Positions 1 to 8,905 of a stretch of 11,076 bases of DNA are shown in pieces (position 1 is the stretch's first letter; each line of letters starts with the position of its first letter). This DNA is from Darksidea phi (taxonomy: Eukaryota > Ascomycota > Dothideomycetes > Pleosporales > Lentitheciaceae): positions 1 to 11,076 of the forward strand of contig JASJFT010000472.1 of NCBI GenBank assembly GCA_030770425.1, written 5' to 3'. Under the pieces are notes generated by a model. That model made no database searches and was not told where the DNA came from. It was given only the letters and a program-made list of their open reading frames with translations. The translations under genes and the position numbers were made by a program.

Positions 1-101
1 TCTTTAGATATATATAGTTTATTATTAAGTAGAAAAACTCCTTTATAATAGTATAGTTACGTAATATAGCTTTTCCTTAGAGAAAAAAAAAAAAAAAAAA
101 A
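1..101. other. Unidentified AT-rich flank ending in poly(A)
   Basis: This is the left edge of the window and I recognise no gene in it. It has the same CA/TG-free composition as the rest. It ends in a homopolymer of 19 A (83-101) that abuts the first base homologous to the pol relic at 8739. It does not align with the sequence immediately upstream of 8739, so 101/102 looks like an insertion, truncation or rearrangement junction. The poly(A) could be the tail of a retroposed element or a slippage expansion; the sequence does not decide. Confidence 0.4.
83..101. repeat. A(19) homopolymer at a homology breakpoint
   Basis: Nineteen consecutive A residues lie directly before the start of homology with the downstream pol copy. 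It is the longest single-base run I see in the window. Its position exactly at the breakpoint suggests involvement in, or a scar of, the event that truncated the fragment, but this is inference. Confidence 0.8.
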
Positions 102-905
102 GTTACTACTAATTACTAAATACTAGAGTATTTTTTAATTAAGTATAAACTAATTCTATAATAGACTTATTAGATTAAGAAACTTATAAATTACTACTAT
201 ATTATTTATTACTATCTTAGAATTACTAATATTATTATAAGTATTCTTTTTTAAAAATAAAGTAAGTTAAAAACTTAGAAAAAAAGATAAAGCTATTAGA
301 ACTTATATTTTTAATTTCTTTAGATAGATCTCTATTATAATAGCTATCTTAATAGCTACTATTAATATCTAGAATTCTAAGTAAGTAACTAAAGTATACT
401 TTTATCTATTTCTTAACTATATACTTTACGAAAATTATATATATATTATTCTTAAATTAGAGTAAAAGCTAGCTTATTAAGAATATAAATATCTATTTCT
501 AATTCTATCTAAACTTCTTCTTTAAAAGAAGAAATTAGTAGTATCTAAAATAAGAGTTTTTAAAATTTATTTTATTTCGATAGTATATATTACGTAAATT
601 ACTATCTATTTAGATATAATAAAAATTATTAGATTTTTAAAAGATTTATATTATTAGAATATAATAAATAAGAATATAAAATACTATATAAGAAACTATA
701 AATAGTATTAGTAAAGTTATAAGTTCTAAGATAAGATTTTAAATCTTCTTAAACTACTTCTTATATTAAAAAGAATATAAGAAGATATCTTTATAAATTT
801 TAAAAACTTTTTAAAGAATTATAAGAGATAAAATAATATATTTATAATAATATATAGATTATTAAAATATACTTTCTTATTATTTTACTTTAAGATTATT
901 ATTAT
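102..905 (+). pseudogene. Truncated, RIP-mutated Ty3/Gypsy pol fragment (RNase H end to early integrase)
   Basis: This segment is colinear with 8739-9546 of the downstream element and on the same strand. In stretches I aligned by eye, nearly all differences are C/T or G/A transitions, as expected for two copies RIPped independently. It covers the end of RNase H (the L-E-Y-F motif begins at 123), the RNase H/integrase linker, the zinc-binding HHCC region and the start of the integrase core. It breaks off just past the first catalytic Asp, whose codon at 796-798 is now AAT (Asn). It has a 2-bp deletion near 418 relative to the other copy, plus in-frame TAA/TAG stops. It is more strongly mutated than its partner over the part I compared. 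The most similar block, 833-898, is identical over 66 bases to 9474-9539. It cannot encode a protein. Confidence 0.85.
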
Positions 906-1127
906 AGTATAATAGTAAAGAAAGTCTTCTAATTAAGTATTAAAGACTTAAATAAGTAGTAAAATATTAGATTAGACTTTAAAGAATTATTATCTAAGAG
1001 TATCTTTAATTAGAGCTTATTATCTATTCTATTAATTCTTCTCTTCTATTTCTCTAACTATAAATTATAAGCTCTACTACTCTATCTCTAATATATCTAT
1101 ATATTATAATATTTAATAATATTTATA

Positions 1128-1470
1128 GAGCTTCCGATAGTCTATTAGATTAGAGTAGAAAGAAGAGTTAAATAAAAAGATAGTAAAATTAAAGAGTTTT
1201 ACTAAGACTCTTAAGACTTAATTAATAATATTTAGATATATTAAATATTAAATACTATAAATAAATATATATAAACTTAGAATAATATAATAGTATATCG
1301 AATAAAGTAATTAGAATAAGTAATAATAATATTATAAACTAATACTAGATAATAATAGAAAATTCTTAAAAAGAAGATACTTTACTAGAATATTTTAGAA
1401 ATTTTAATAAAAGAAATTATAAAAGATTTCTAACTTCTTTCTTAAAAGCTTAAACTACTACCTAGTATAA
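1128..1470 (+). pseudogene. Possible coiled-coil-like coding relic, family unknown
   Basis: Reading from 1128 in one frame, and treating TAA/TAG as former Gln, Trp or Arg codons, gives a charged stretch rich in Lys, Glu, Ile and Leu, with a V-E-R-R-V-K start and a later L-E-I-L-I-K-E-I-I-K-D run. It resembles a coiled coil such as those found in some fungal gag-like proteins. Lys- and Ile-rich composition is also what random AT-rich DNA gives, and I have no recognised family motif, so this is a weak suggestion only. It has no start codon and no open frame. Confidence 0.15.
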
Positions 1471-2128
1471 TATTATATTAGCTTCTAAACTAGCTATATT
1501 TTTTTATAATTCTAATTATCTTATTATATTTTAATATTTCGATATTATATATAATAAATAGTAATTATATAATAATAATAGTCTCTAATTTACTAATAAT
1601 ATATATAAATAATTAAATATATTAATAATATTAAACCTTCTATTCTTCCTATTAGTTTCTCTATATTTAATTCTTTATACTATTATTTATATTATATCTA
1701 CTATAGATACTAGCTTTATCTTTTATATTAGATATTTACTCCCTTTATAATCTATTAAGAAGGTTAATTTCTTCTTTTTTAACAATCTTCTCTATATAAG
1801 CTTTTCCTCTAGTCTACGTAGATAGTATAGCTATCTTTAGATAAAATACTTATTCTTATTATATAAGATCTTAGATAGAAATATAATATAGATAACTATT
1901 AATAGCTATATAAGAATTCTATTACTACTTATTCTCTTAAATATATCTAATATATAGTTAGTTTTATACTACTAGTTATTATAATTAAGAAGCTTTATTA
2001 ATAGTACCTCCTACTTATAATACTAGGAATACTTCGTTATAATATATAAAAGATTTAGAGCGTTATACTTAAATAGTCTATTCTACTTTAGTTTTTTCTA
2101 CTAAATATTCTACTAAAGGACTAGGTAA

Positions 2129-2152
2129 ATGATTATTAACAAAGATATATAG
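2129..2152 (+). other. The only ATG in the window (7-codon frame)
   Basis: A single ATG occurs at 2129-2131, because TG is otherwise present only at 2917 as TTG and no CAT exists to give an ATG on the minus strand. The frame it opens reads seven codons and stops at TAG (2150-2152). I do not propose it as a gene. It shows that no ATG-started protein of any size can be made from this DNA. Confidence 0.85.
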
Positions 2153-2158
2153 TTAGTA

Positions 2159-2277
2159 GATATTAATATAAGAAAGCTAGCTAAAGATAAGAAATAGATA
2201 TTATAAGAAAACTAGCTAAGAATAAAATATAGATATAATAAGAAAGCTAGCTAAGAATAAAAGATAGATATAATAAG
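2159..2277. repeat. Minisatellite, units of 38/35/35 bp plus a partial unit
   Basis: Three head-to-tail units begin at 2159, 2197 and 2232, with a partial fourth at 2267. Each starts GATAT and carries a GAAA(G/A)CTAGCTAA core containing a GCTAGC or ACTAGC palindrome. The first unit is 3 bp longer than the others. Differences between units include transitions and small indels. There are no unique spacers, so it is not a CRISPR array. It lies directly before the candidate LTR edge, either in the host flank or in an older element. Confidence 0.85.
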
Positions 2278-2291
2278 TAAAATACTAGTAT

Positions 2292-4201
2292 TATTACGGG
2301 TAATTTTTATACTATAGATAGTATTAGTATACTAACTCCTTATTACTACTATTAATCTTCTAATACTCTATAGTTTAGTATTATATATTATTTCTCGTCT
2401 AGTATCTTAATATTCGAAATATTATCTTATTACTTATAATTAATAGTATTATATATAGCTCTATAGCTCTATTATTATATATAAGATATAGATATAGTAC
2501 CTTTACTATATATAAATCTTTTAAAAAGACTTTTACTATATAAATCTAAATTAAATAAAAGATTTCTAAAAGGAAAATACTTAATTAGAATAATTAAAAA
2601 TCTTAGTATAAGATTAAAGAGGTAGTATAGCTCTTTATTAGATCTTATATATTAATAAAAAGAGAAAAAGAATATAATAAAGCGAACTACTAGTACTATA
2701 ATATAATTATTAGGTTAGAAGATTAATACTAATATTAGTAGATCTAAATAAAATAAGAATACTAATTAGCTTATAAAGAAAGAAAAGATATAAGAAGATA
2801 ATATCTTTTAAAGAATTAAGAATACTAAATATATCCTTTTATTATTATTATTCTTAGTTAAAACTTTATTAGTTAATATTCGAAATAGTACTAATTAGTT
2901 TTAAATAATTATTCTTTGAGTATCTTTTATTATATAACTAATCGTCTCTTAGTTAAAAAGATAGCTTATTTAATAAAGAAAAAGAAAGTATTATAATTCT
3001 ACGCGAACTATAGAATATAGAATATTCTAAGGAGGTCGAAAGCTAAGATAAAGACTTAGTTAGTAATCTAATATTATATAATAATAATTTATTTAATCTA
3101 TATCTTAGTAAATAGAGTATAACGAAAAAGGATAGATATAAGAGAGTAGAGAATCTCTTAGATTTTCTATCTTAATTCTTTATAGTTAATCTTTATTTTT
3201 TATCTAATACTTATAAATAAGATTAGATCTTTTCTTAAGTAGTTATTCTAGTAATAGAATTCGTTAACTTAACTTTAATTTATTAGAAACTAATAGTATA
3301 ATAAATATACTATTAGCTCTAATCTAAATCCTATATAAAGATATATATAATATATAATATATTAACTACTCTAAACTAAGATTATATTAATATAGTAATT
3401 CTATCTAGCTTATATAATATAATAGAGAAAAGTTAAACTAGTACTTTAATAATAAATCTAGCTATTCTTATTACGTAATAAGTAGCTTAAATACTCGAGT
3501 TATAATAGATTATAGTATTACTTTAAGAATTATTATAGTAGATATAAGTAGAACTTAGTAATAAAACTAAGATTCTAATATCTAAGAAATATAATAGAGA
3601 TAAGAAAGACTTAAAGCTATTTCTTATATAAATAAACCTATACTATTAGTTTAACTCTATTATAATCTATTCTCTAGGTAACCTAGTTATTTTACTTATT
3701 TTCTATTTCGATTAGTAGATTAGGTAATCCCGAGGATTAGTCTAATAATTAGTTAGCTTATTTAGTACGCTAAGCCCTATTCGGGTATAAGAACCCCTTA
3801 TTCTTATACTCTTATAGTACTATCTTAGAATAGCTTTAATATACTAATTCTATTATTAGTTAATTAGAAGGTTATCTTAGCTATTATAACTTCTAGTTAA
3901 TTATACTTAGTCCTAAAGTCTTATATTATTCTAAGATTTCTAATTTTTAGCTAAAGATAATAACTAAATATTAACCTCTAAAATTCCTAGAAGTTTATAG
4001 TACTTAGGGTAGATAGTATATAATACTCTCTTAGATAAGTCTTAAAATTAACTACTTTAAGCTCTAATATTACTAGAGCGCCTAGTATCTTCTTTAGAGA
4101 GAAGGGACCTATAAAAGTATTATATAGGATTAAATCTATATTCTAAACTCTATAACTAACTTATCTTTATATAATTAACTAAATTATTAAATTAGTATAA
4201 T
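2292..4201 (+). other. Candidate 5' LTR and untranslated leader, no recognisable gene
   Basis: This 1.9-kb stretch before the readable gag holds nothing I can assign to a protein. The proposed LTR start is at 2292. A possible LTR end and primer-binding area is near 2690-2720, where an ACTAGTAC-type sequence is followed by ATTAGGTTAGAAG; a TTGG may have become TTAG there by RIP, but I cannot match it to a tRNA. The part at 3720-3800 is locally richer in G and C and holds a hairpin. Without the 3' LTR in view, the LTR length cannot be fixed, and part of this stretch may be the extreme N-terminal coding sequence of gag. Confidence 0.3.
3785..3809. other. 9-bp perfect hairpin with 7-base loop
   Basis: GTATAAGAA at 3785-3793 pairs perfectly with TTCTTATAC at 3801-3809 around the loop CCCCTTA. 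It lies in the most GC-containing part of the leader, after a CCCGAGG and an ATTCGGG. It has no U-tract, so I do not call it a terminator. In such AT-rich DNA it may have arisen by chance. Confidence 0.4.
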
Positions 4202-6411
4202 AATAAGATAGTAAATATTAAAGACTAAGTAGGTTCTTTAAGATCTAGTCTATTTAATAAATAGTCCTTCTACTCTATCTCTTTATAGAAGAAAGATAAA
4301 GATAAGATATAAGTTTTAAGTATAATAAAAAATATATAAGCTATAAGTAGAACTTAAAGTAAGACTAAAAGCTAGAAGCTCTCTTCTAAGAAAGAAGTAT
4401 ATTAGTAAAAACTAATTAAGATTTATAAACTAATCTCTTTAGAAAAGTTTATTAATAAAGAGGTATATATTAATCTCTAGACTTTTAAGATTATCTTTTT
4501 CTTTTAAAAAAAGAATATAAGTTAAGATAGTCTTAAGAAGGAAATTAATAAATACGTCGAGAGGGTTAAATTATATAAAGAAGAAAATAAATTTTAAATC
4601 CTCTATCTAATAAATACTAAAGAATAGAAAGAACCCCTAGACTATAATATAGTTTAGAATATACTAGTTATCTAGGAGGGATCTAATCTAATTACTAATA
4701 TCTTAATAAATAATAGTCTCTATCTTATTATAGCTAAAAGACTAGTAACTACTATAAAAGTAGACTTAATTATTAAAAATACCTTTATAAATACTATAAC
4801 TAATAAGTATAACTAATTTAGTAAAAAAAGAAACTACTTTAAAAAATAAATTAAGAAGCTTTAAAAAGAGCTTTAATAAGTCTAAAGAATTATAAGTAGA
4901 TAATAGAGTTTAAAGAAAGATCTTAAGTAGTACTCCCCTATAACTATTTATACTAAAACTAGATTTATAATTCTTTCTTAGTATAACTCTAAGTTTACTT
5001 TTAAGACTCTACTATTATAGTATAATTCTAATAATAGATAAGTTATAGAAGAGATAAGACCTCCCTTTATAATAATATAACTAAATAGCTTAAATATTAG
5101 TCTCTAAAGAACTTCTCTTATCTATTATACTCCTCTTTAAACCCCTAGACTTCTAGGAAGATTTTATTAGAATTTAATCTAGTATAACTTCTTATAAAAG
5201 AAGTTAACTACTAAACTAATTATATTTCTAAATCTAATATAAACCCCTCTATCTAATAAGAATTACTATAAGTATTTATTAGATTTAAATATACTACCCT
5301 TTACTATAGAGAAAATAAAAAATACTTTTACTCTCTATTCTAGTACCTATTCTACGAGATTTCTATTAGTCTTACTAGAGTATATAACTATTATCTTAAG
5401 TAATAAAATATAGGTCCTTATTTAAAAGAAGAATATTATAGAGAATTACTAAAGTAACTTCTTATAAATTCTTAACTTCTAAAAGACTACGTTCTACCTC
5501 GACCCTATCTTATTTAAAAATAATAAAGAGTCTAAGTTAAAAAACTAGCTCTATAATATAAAATAGAAACTTACTATTAATAAGAATTAGTATATATAAG
5601 AAACCCCCTAGTAGATAACTAAGATCTATTAAGTTTATATTATATTCTAACTAATAGGTCTAATAAAAAACTATATTTAAATATAACTAAATTTTAAAGA
5701 GAAAGAAGTAGACTTTATATTTAATATAAATCTATTAGAATATATTAAAAGTTACTATAAAGATTTCTATATAAGAAAGAAGATAAAAGTTAAATTTTAC
5801 TAACTATATATAAATATATTTAGTAAAGTTAATAACTTTATTAACAATTTTAAGTATTTAGTAATAGAGATCTATCTATTTTACTACTAGTAGAATAAAG
5901 AATTTATAAATAAGCTCTACTTTAATCTAAAATATAAAGTAGATTTATTTAATAATAGTAATTCTATCTTTAGTAAGCTCTATAAATATATAACTTTAGT
6001 TAATAGAATACTACTTAAGAATAACTAGTACTAAAAGACCTAGCTCGTTTAAAGTAACTAATTAGTTATTTTTAAGAAAAGATAGTTAATTATAAGTAGA
6101 CCCTTCTCTAATAAATTAAAAAAGAAGTTTATTTACTTTAAAAATATTTTTAAACTTTATAACTACTCTTTTAAAAAGTATAAAGAGTAAGATTATTACT
6201 TTAATTATAGAAAAAGAAATAAATAATAAGATTATTCTAATTATATCGTATATAATATAACGTAGAATACTATAAAAGTAGAAGTTAATACTATCTTTTC
6301 TAATAATTTTAAGAAAGAAGCTTATTTAGACTTTCTATATAAAGAGGAAAGTAATTTAGAGTATAACTCTAATATCTCCTCTATAGTATTAAAAAACGAA
6401 AGCTACTAAAG
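4202..6411 (+). pseudogene. gag: gag relic (capsid/nucleocapsid polyprotein), RIP-inactivated
   Basis: One frame (codons starting at 4202, 5042, 5501 and 6191, all in register) reads as a Gypsy Gag with many TAA/TAG stops at likely former Gln, Trp and Arg positions. The N-terminal half (about 4202-5480) is Lys/Glu-rich, with a coiled-coil-like K-K-L-stop-K-E-L stretch at 4850-4880. It is followed by a low-complexity stretch whose surviving CCN codons suggest former Pro/Ser/Thr-rich disorder. The capsid-like core begins near 5498 (L-D-P-I-L-F-K), with K-L-T-I-N-K at about 5567-5584 and N-K-L-Y-F-N-L near 5909-5929, and runs to about 6060. A nucleocapsid zinc knuckle is faintly visible at 6194-6221, with both first cysteines replaced by Tyr (TGY to TAY). 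The stop at 6407-6409 could itself be a RIPped CAA. The start is uncertain because ATG has been destroyed. pol follows in the -1 frame. Confidence 0.7.
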
Positions 6412-6540
6412 AAGGGCTTCTTTCTAATAGCCTATATAGAAGTAATTAAACCTCTTAATTATTAATAACTTATTAAGATACTATAACTTATTAATTTAAA
6501 ATTATTTATACTCTCTATTTAACTTATAGTAAATAGTCTA

Positions 6541-6880
6541 GCTATATAGCTAAGAGAATTAGTAAATAGTAGTACTAATATATACCTACTAGTCTACTCT
6601 AAATATTTAAAGGTAATAAAGAAAAAACTAAAGTCTATTTTTTATTAACTAAAGAAACTAATCCCTCTTAATAGGTTTAATAGGAAATATAGTTATTTAG
6701 TTAATATAACTATCTAAGCTAATCTATTAATCTAGGAAAAAAATATATCTACTTAGTTTCTCTTCTATAAACTAGAGTATTATAATATAATACTTAGAAG
6801 AAAATTCTTTAAGTAAATCTAGTTCTTAATCGACTATTATAACTAGACTTTATACTAGCTAAATAATATTTTAAAGTAGA
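6541..6880 (+). pseudogene. Retroviral-type aspartic protease relic of pol
   Basis: Frame 1 (modulo 3) gives the C-terminal half of a Gypsy protease. I-I-L-R-R-K-F-F at 6787-6810 corresponds to the I-L-G-R-(K/E)-(W/F)-F motif, with Gly changed to Arg (GGA to AGA). It is followed by a F-L-I-D-Y-Y-N stretch that matches the V/F-L-I-D-C segment which ends these proteases. The catalytic D-(S/T)-G motif, expected upstream at about 6560-6640, is not recognisable. In the active element this domain cut the Gag-Pol polyprotein. The link to the family rests on the ILGR-like motif and on position between Gag and RT. Confidence 0.55.
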
Positions 6881-7590
6881 TAAAATATAATCTAACTACT
6901 ATAAAAAAGCTAGATCCGAAGCTAGAGTTAGAATACTAGAATAATACTTTACGTTATAATAATCTAATTAATTAGTAAATTAAAGTATAGAAGAAGGCCC
7001 GTTTACTTAAAAAGAATCTAATACTTAGTTTAAAAATCTCTATTAAAATCTTTATAATCTCTAAGAAGATCTATAAGCCTATTAAAGCCCTATTATAAGT
7101 AATAGAAGACTAGTAGACTATTTTTAAAGAAATATAAAGGAATATAGATAGTACTACTAATAATAGTTTAAGAGATACTAAATCTAAGAAATACTAATAA
7201 GATTATCGAAAAAATAATAGAAAGAAAAAGATTATAATATCTATTCCTAATAACCTACTAGGGTAGATTACTAGTAATAAGTTTAATATATATTTTCTCG
7301 AGCCTTATAATATATAAAAGTTTATAGATAAGAAAGAAATTATACTAAAAGCTACTAGTCTATATAAAGTTAACTTATTAATTAAAGATAAATAATTAAA
7401 AGACTTAGTAGACTAGAACGTATAGAATATAATAGTAAAGAAGCTTCCTTATAAAGGTTACGTAGAAGCTACTCTAGACTACTTCTTAAAAGTTAACTTA
7501 AATAAACTACCCTCTAAAAAGAAGAATATTAACTATAAAATTATTCTTAAAAATAATATAAGTAAGTTTAATATAAGTCTACTTTATAAT
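6881..7590 (+). pseudogene. Protease-RT linker of pol
   Basis: This is the continuous frame-1 part of pol between the protease relic and the RT fingers. It contains the approach to RT typical of chromoviruses: K-L-P-Y-K-G at about 7441-7458, Y-F-L-K-V-N-L near 7480-7500, then L-P-S-K-K-K-N-I-N-Y-K-I at about 7507-7542, which corresponds to the L-P...R..D-H-x-I block just before RT. Stops are TAA/TAG only. No separate domain is recognised at 6900-7250, which is Lys/Asn-rich and was probably a flexible linker. Confidence 0.55.
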
Positions 7591-8262
7591 ATATTCCTTA
7601 AATACCTAAAGTTACTAAAAGCTTACTTAGAAGAGTACTTAAAAAAAGGCTTTATTATAACTAGTAATATTAACTTCGTCTTATCTATCTTATTTACTAA
7701 AAAGTTAAGAAGAAGATAGAAATTCTATATTAACTATTAGAAAATTAATATAGTTATAAAGAAAAATATTACTACTATCTCTTTAATTAAGAAGATACTA
7801 ATATAACTTTTTAAAATAAAGATCTTTACTAAGTTAAATATATATTAAGTCTTCTATTATATTAGACTAGACCCCAATATAAAAGACCTTATAACTTTTA
7901 AAATATAATATAGAAATTATAAATATTACGTCCTATCTTTTAGACTATATAATAAGCTAGTAACCTTTTAATACTATATTAATTAAGTACTTAAGGACGA
8001 AATTAACGAGATCTATATTATTTATATAGATAATATTTTAATCTACTTAGAAGACCCTCTTAAATATAAGAAATATATAAGTAAAATTCTAGATAAGTTT
8101 AAAAAGGCTAAACTATAAATCGATATTAAAAAGAATAAGTTTATAGTTATTAAGGTAAAGTTCTTAGATTTTATTATTAATACTAAAGGAATCTATATAG
8201 ACCCTAATAAGATAGTAGTTATTAAAGACTAGAAGGAATCTATAATTCTAAAAGGACTATAA
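7591..8262 (+). pseudogene. Reverse transcriptase relic (catalytic Asp codons mutated)
   Basis: Frame 1 shows the ordered RT blocks: L-K-A-Y-L-E-E-Y-L-K-K-G-F-I near 7615-7659; I-L-F-T-K-K-L with the R-R-R that was G-G-G-W-R; I-F-T-K-L-N at 7822-7839, where Asp of the T-K-L-D motif is now AAT (7837-7839); Y-Y-V-L-S-F-R-L at about 7924-7947, equal to the Y-x-V-(M/L)-P-F-G-L block; and Y-I-D-N-I-L at 8023-8040, equal to Y-x-D-D-I-L with the second Asp now AAT (8032-8034). Two of the three metal-binding Asp are therefore lost. The connection domain continues with F-L-D-F-I-I near 8161-8178, where a Gly has become Asp. It enters the tandem duplication at 8263. Confidence 0.9.
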
Positions 8263-8400
8263 GCTTATCTAGACTTCTATAACTACTACTATAAGTAGTT
8301 AAAAGATTATAGTTATATAGTCTATCCGCTTATCTAGACTTCTATAACTACTACTATAAGTAGTTAAAAGATTATAGTTATATAGTCTATCCGCTTATCT
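8263..8400. repeat. Exact 65-bp tandem duplication inside pol
   Basis: Positions 8263-8327 and 8328-8392 are identical over all 65 bases, and the next eight bases (GCTTATCT, 8393-8400) start a third copy before the sequence diverges. In pol this is the A-Y-L-D-F-Y-N-Y-Y-Y segment (family A-x-L-G-F-x-N-Y-Y-R-x-F) read once in the correct frame and then repeated. Since 65 is two more than a multiple of three, it shifts pol from frame 1 to frame 0. The 8-bp GCTTATCT at both ends of the ancestral unit suggests slippage or microhomology-mediated repair. Perfect identity suggests it arose after most RIP. Confidence 0.95.
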
Positions 8401-8905
8401 AACTACTATAAAAGAGAAAATTTCGTATCTTTAGGCCTAAAGAGTAAGTCGTATTTAAGAAGAGTAAGATATTATTATATTTAGATATTATTATAAGATA
8501 TTACTTATTCTACTATAGAACTCGTATAGAAATTAATATAAATAACGATATTCTAGTAGGTATCTTTATATAGCTCTAAGATAATAGAATCTAGTAATCT
8601 ATAGTCTACTTTATAAAGATAATAAAATTTATAAAAATAAACTATAAGATCTATAATAAGGAGATACTTATAGTTATAAGAGGATTAAATAAATAAAGGG
8701 TTTAGCTTATAGAGTTATAACTAAATAAACCTTTTTAAATTATTATTAATTACTAGGTACTAGAGTATTTCTCGACTAAATATAAATTAATTCTATAATA
8801 GACTTACTAGGCCGAGAAGCTTATAGACTACTATTATACTATTTATTATTACTCTAAAACTATTAATATTATTATAAATACCCTCTTTTAAAAATAAAAG
8901 AAGTT
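8401..8905 (+). pseudogene. RNase H relic of pol
   Basis: Frame 0 gives the RNase H that follows RT in Gypsy elements. R-I-E-I-N-I-N at 8523-8543 equals (V/R)-E-T-D-A-S, with Asp now AAT at 8535-8537. N-Y-K-I-Y-N-K-E at 8640-8663 equals N-Y-E-I-Y-D-K-E, with catalytic Glu now AAG (8646-8648) and Asp of D-K-E now AAT. I-I-N-Y at 8742-8753 equals I-x-T-D-(H/Y), with Asp now AAT (8748-8750). L-E-Y-F at 8760-8771 is intact. The R-R-Q-A-R-W-A-E block is reduced to stops and T-Y around 8784-8804, ending in A-E-K-L. All three catalytic acids that I can place are mutated. Confidence 0.88.

Larger units (their letters stand above)
906..2158. other. Unidentified RIP-mutated DNA
   Basis: No domain or end motif that I can name is visible on either strand. 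Homology to the downstream pol stops at about 905 and nothing here aligns by eye with other parts of the window. The composition is the same CA/TG-free, TA-rich type, so this DNA was also once repeated, or lay next to repeats, and was RIPped. It contains one CA (1783), and TG and CA at 2130 and 2140. It may be the remains of another transposon or of the LTR of a neighbouring element. I saw no clear terminal inverted repeats. Confidence 0.4.

Noticed and set aside
922..949. 7-bp inverted repeat AAGTCTT/AAGACTT as a terminal inverted repeat or hairpin
   Set aside because: It is short, and such matches are common by chance in DNA of this composition; no partner structure or target duplication is seen.
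2129..2152. Seven-codon ATG frame as a peptide gene
   Set aside because: It is too short, has no context, and its ATG probably results from a CG to TG change after RIP.
2159..2277. CRISPR array
   Set aside because: The units are contiguous and differ slightly, with no unique spacers between constant repeats, and the organism is a fungus by context.
3720..3810. tRNA-like or structured RNA gene in the GC-richer patch
   Set aside because: One 9-bp hairpin is present, but I find no cloverleaf arms or TTCGA-type T-loop with matching stems.
8263..8400. Long terminal or functional internal repeat
   Set aside because: It lies within the RT/RNase H junction, breaks the reading frame and is perfectly identical, so it is better explained as a late local duplication.
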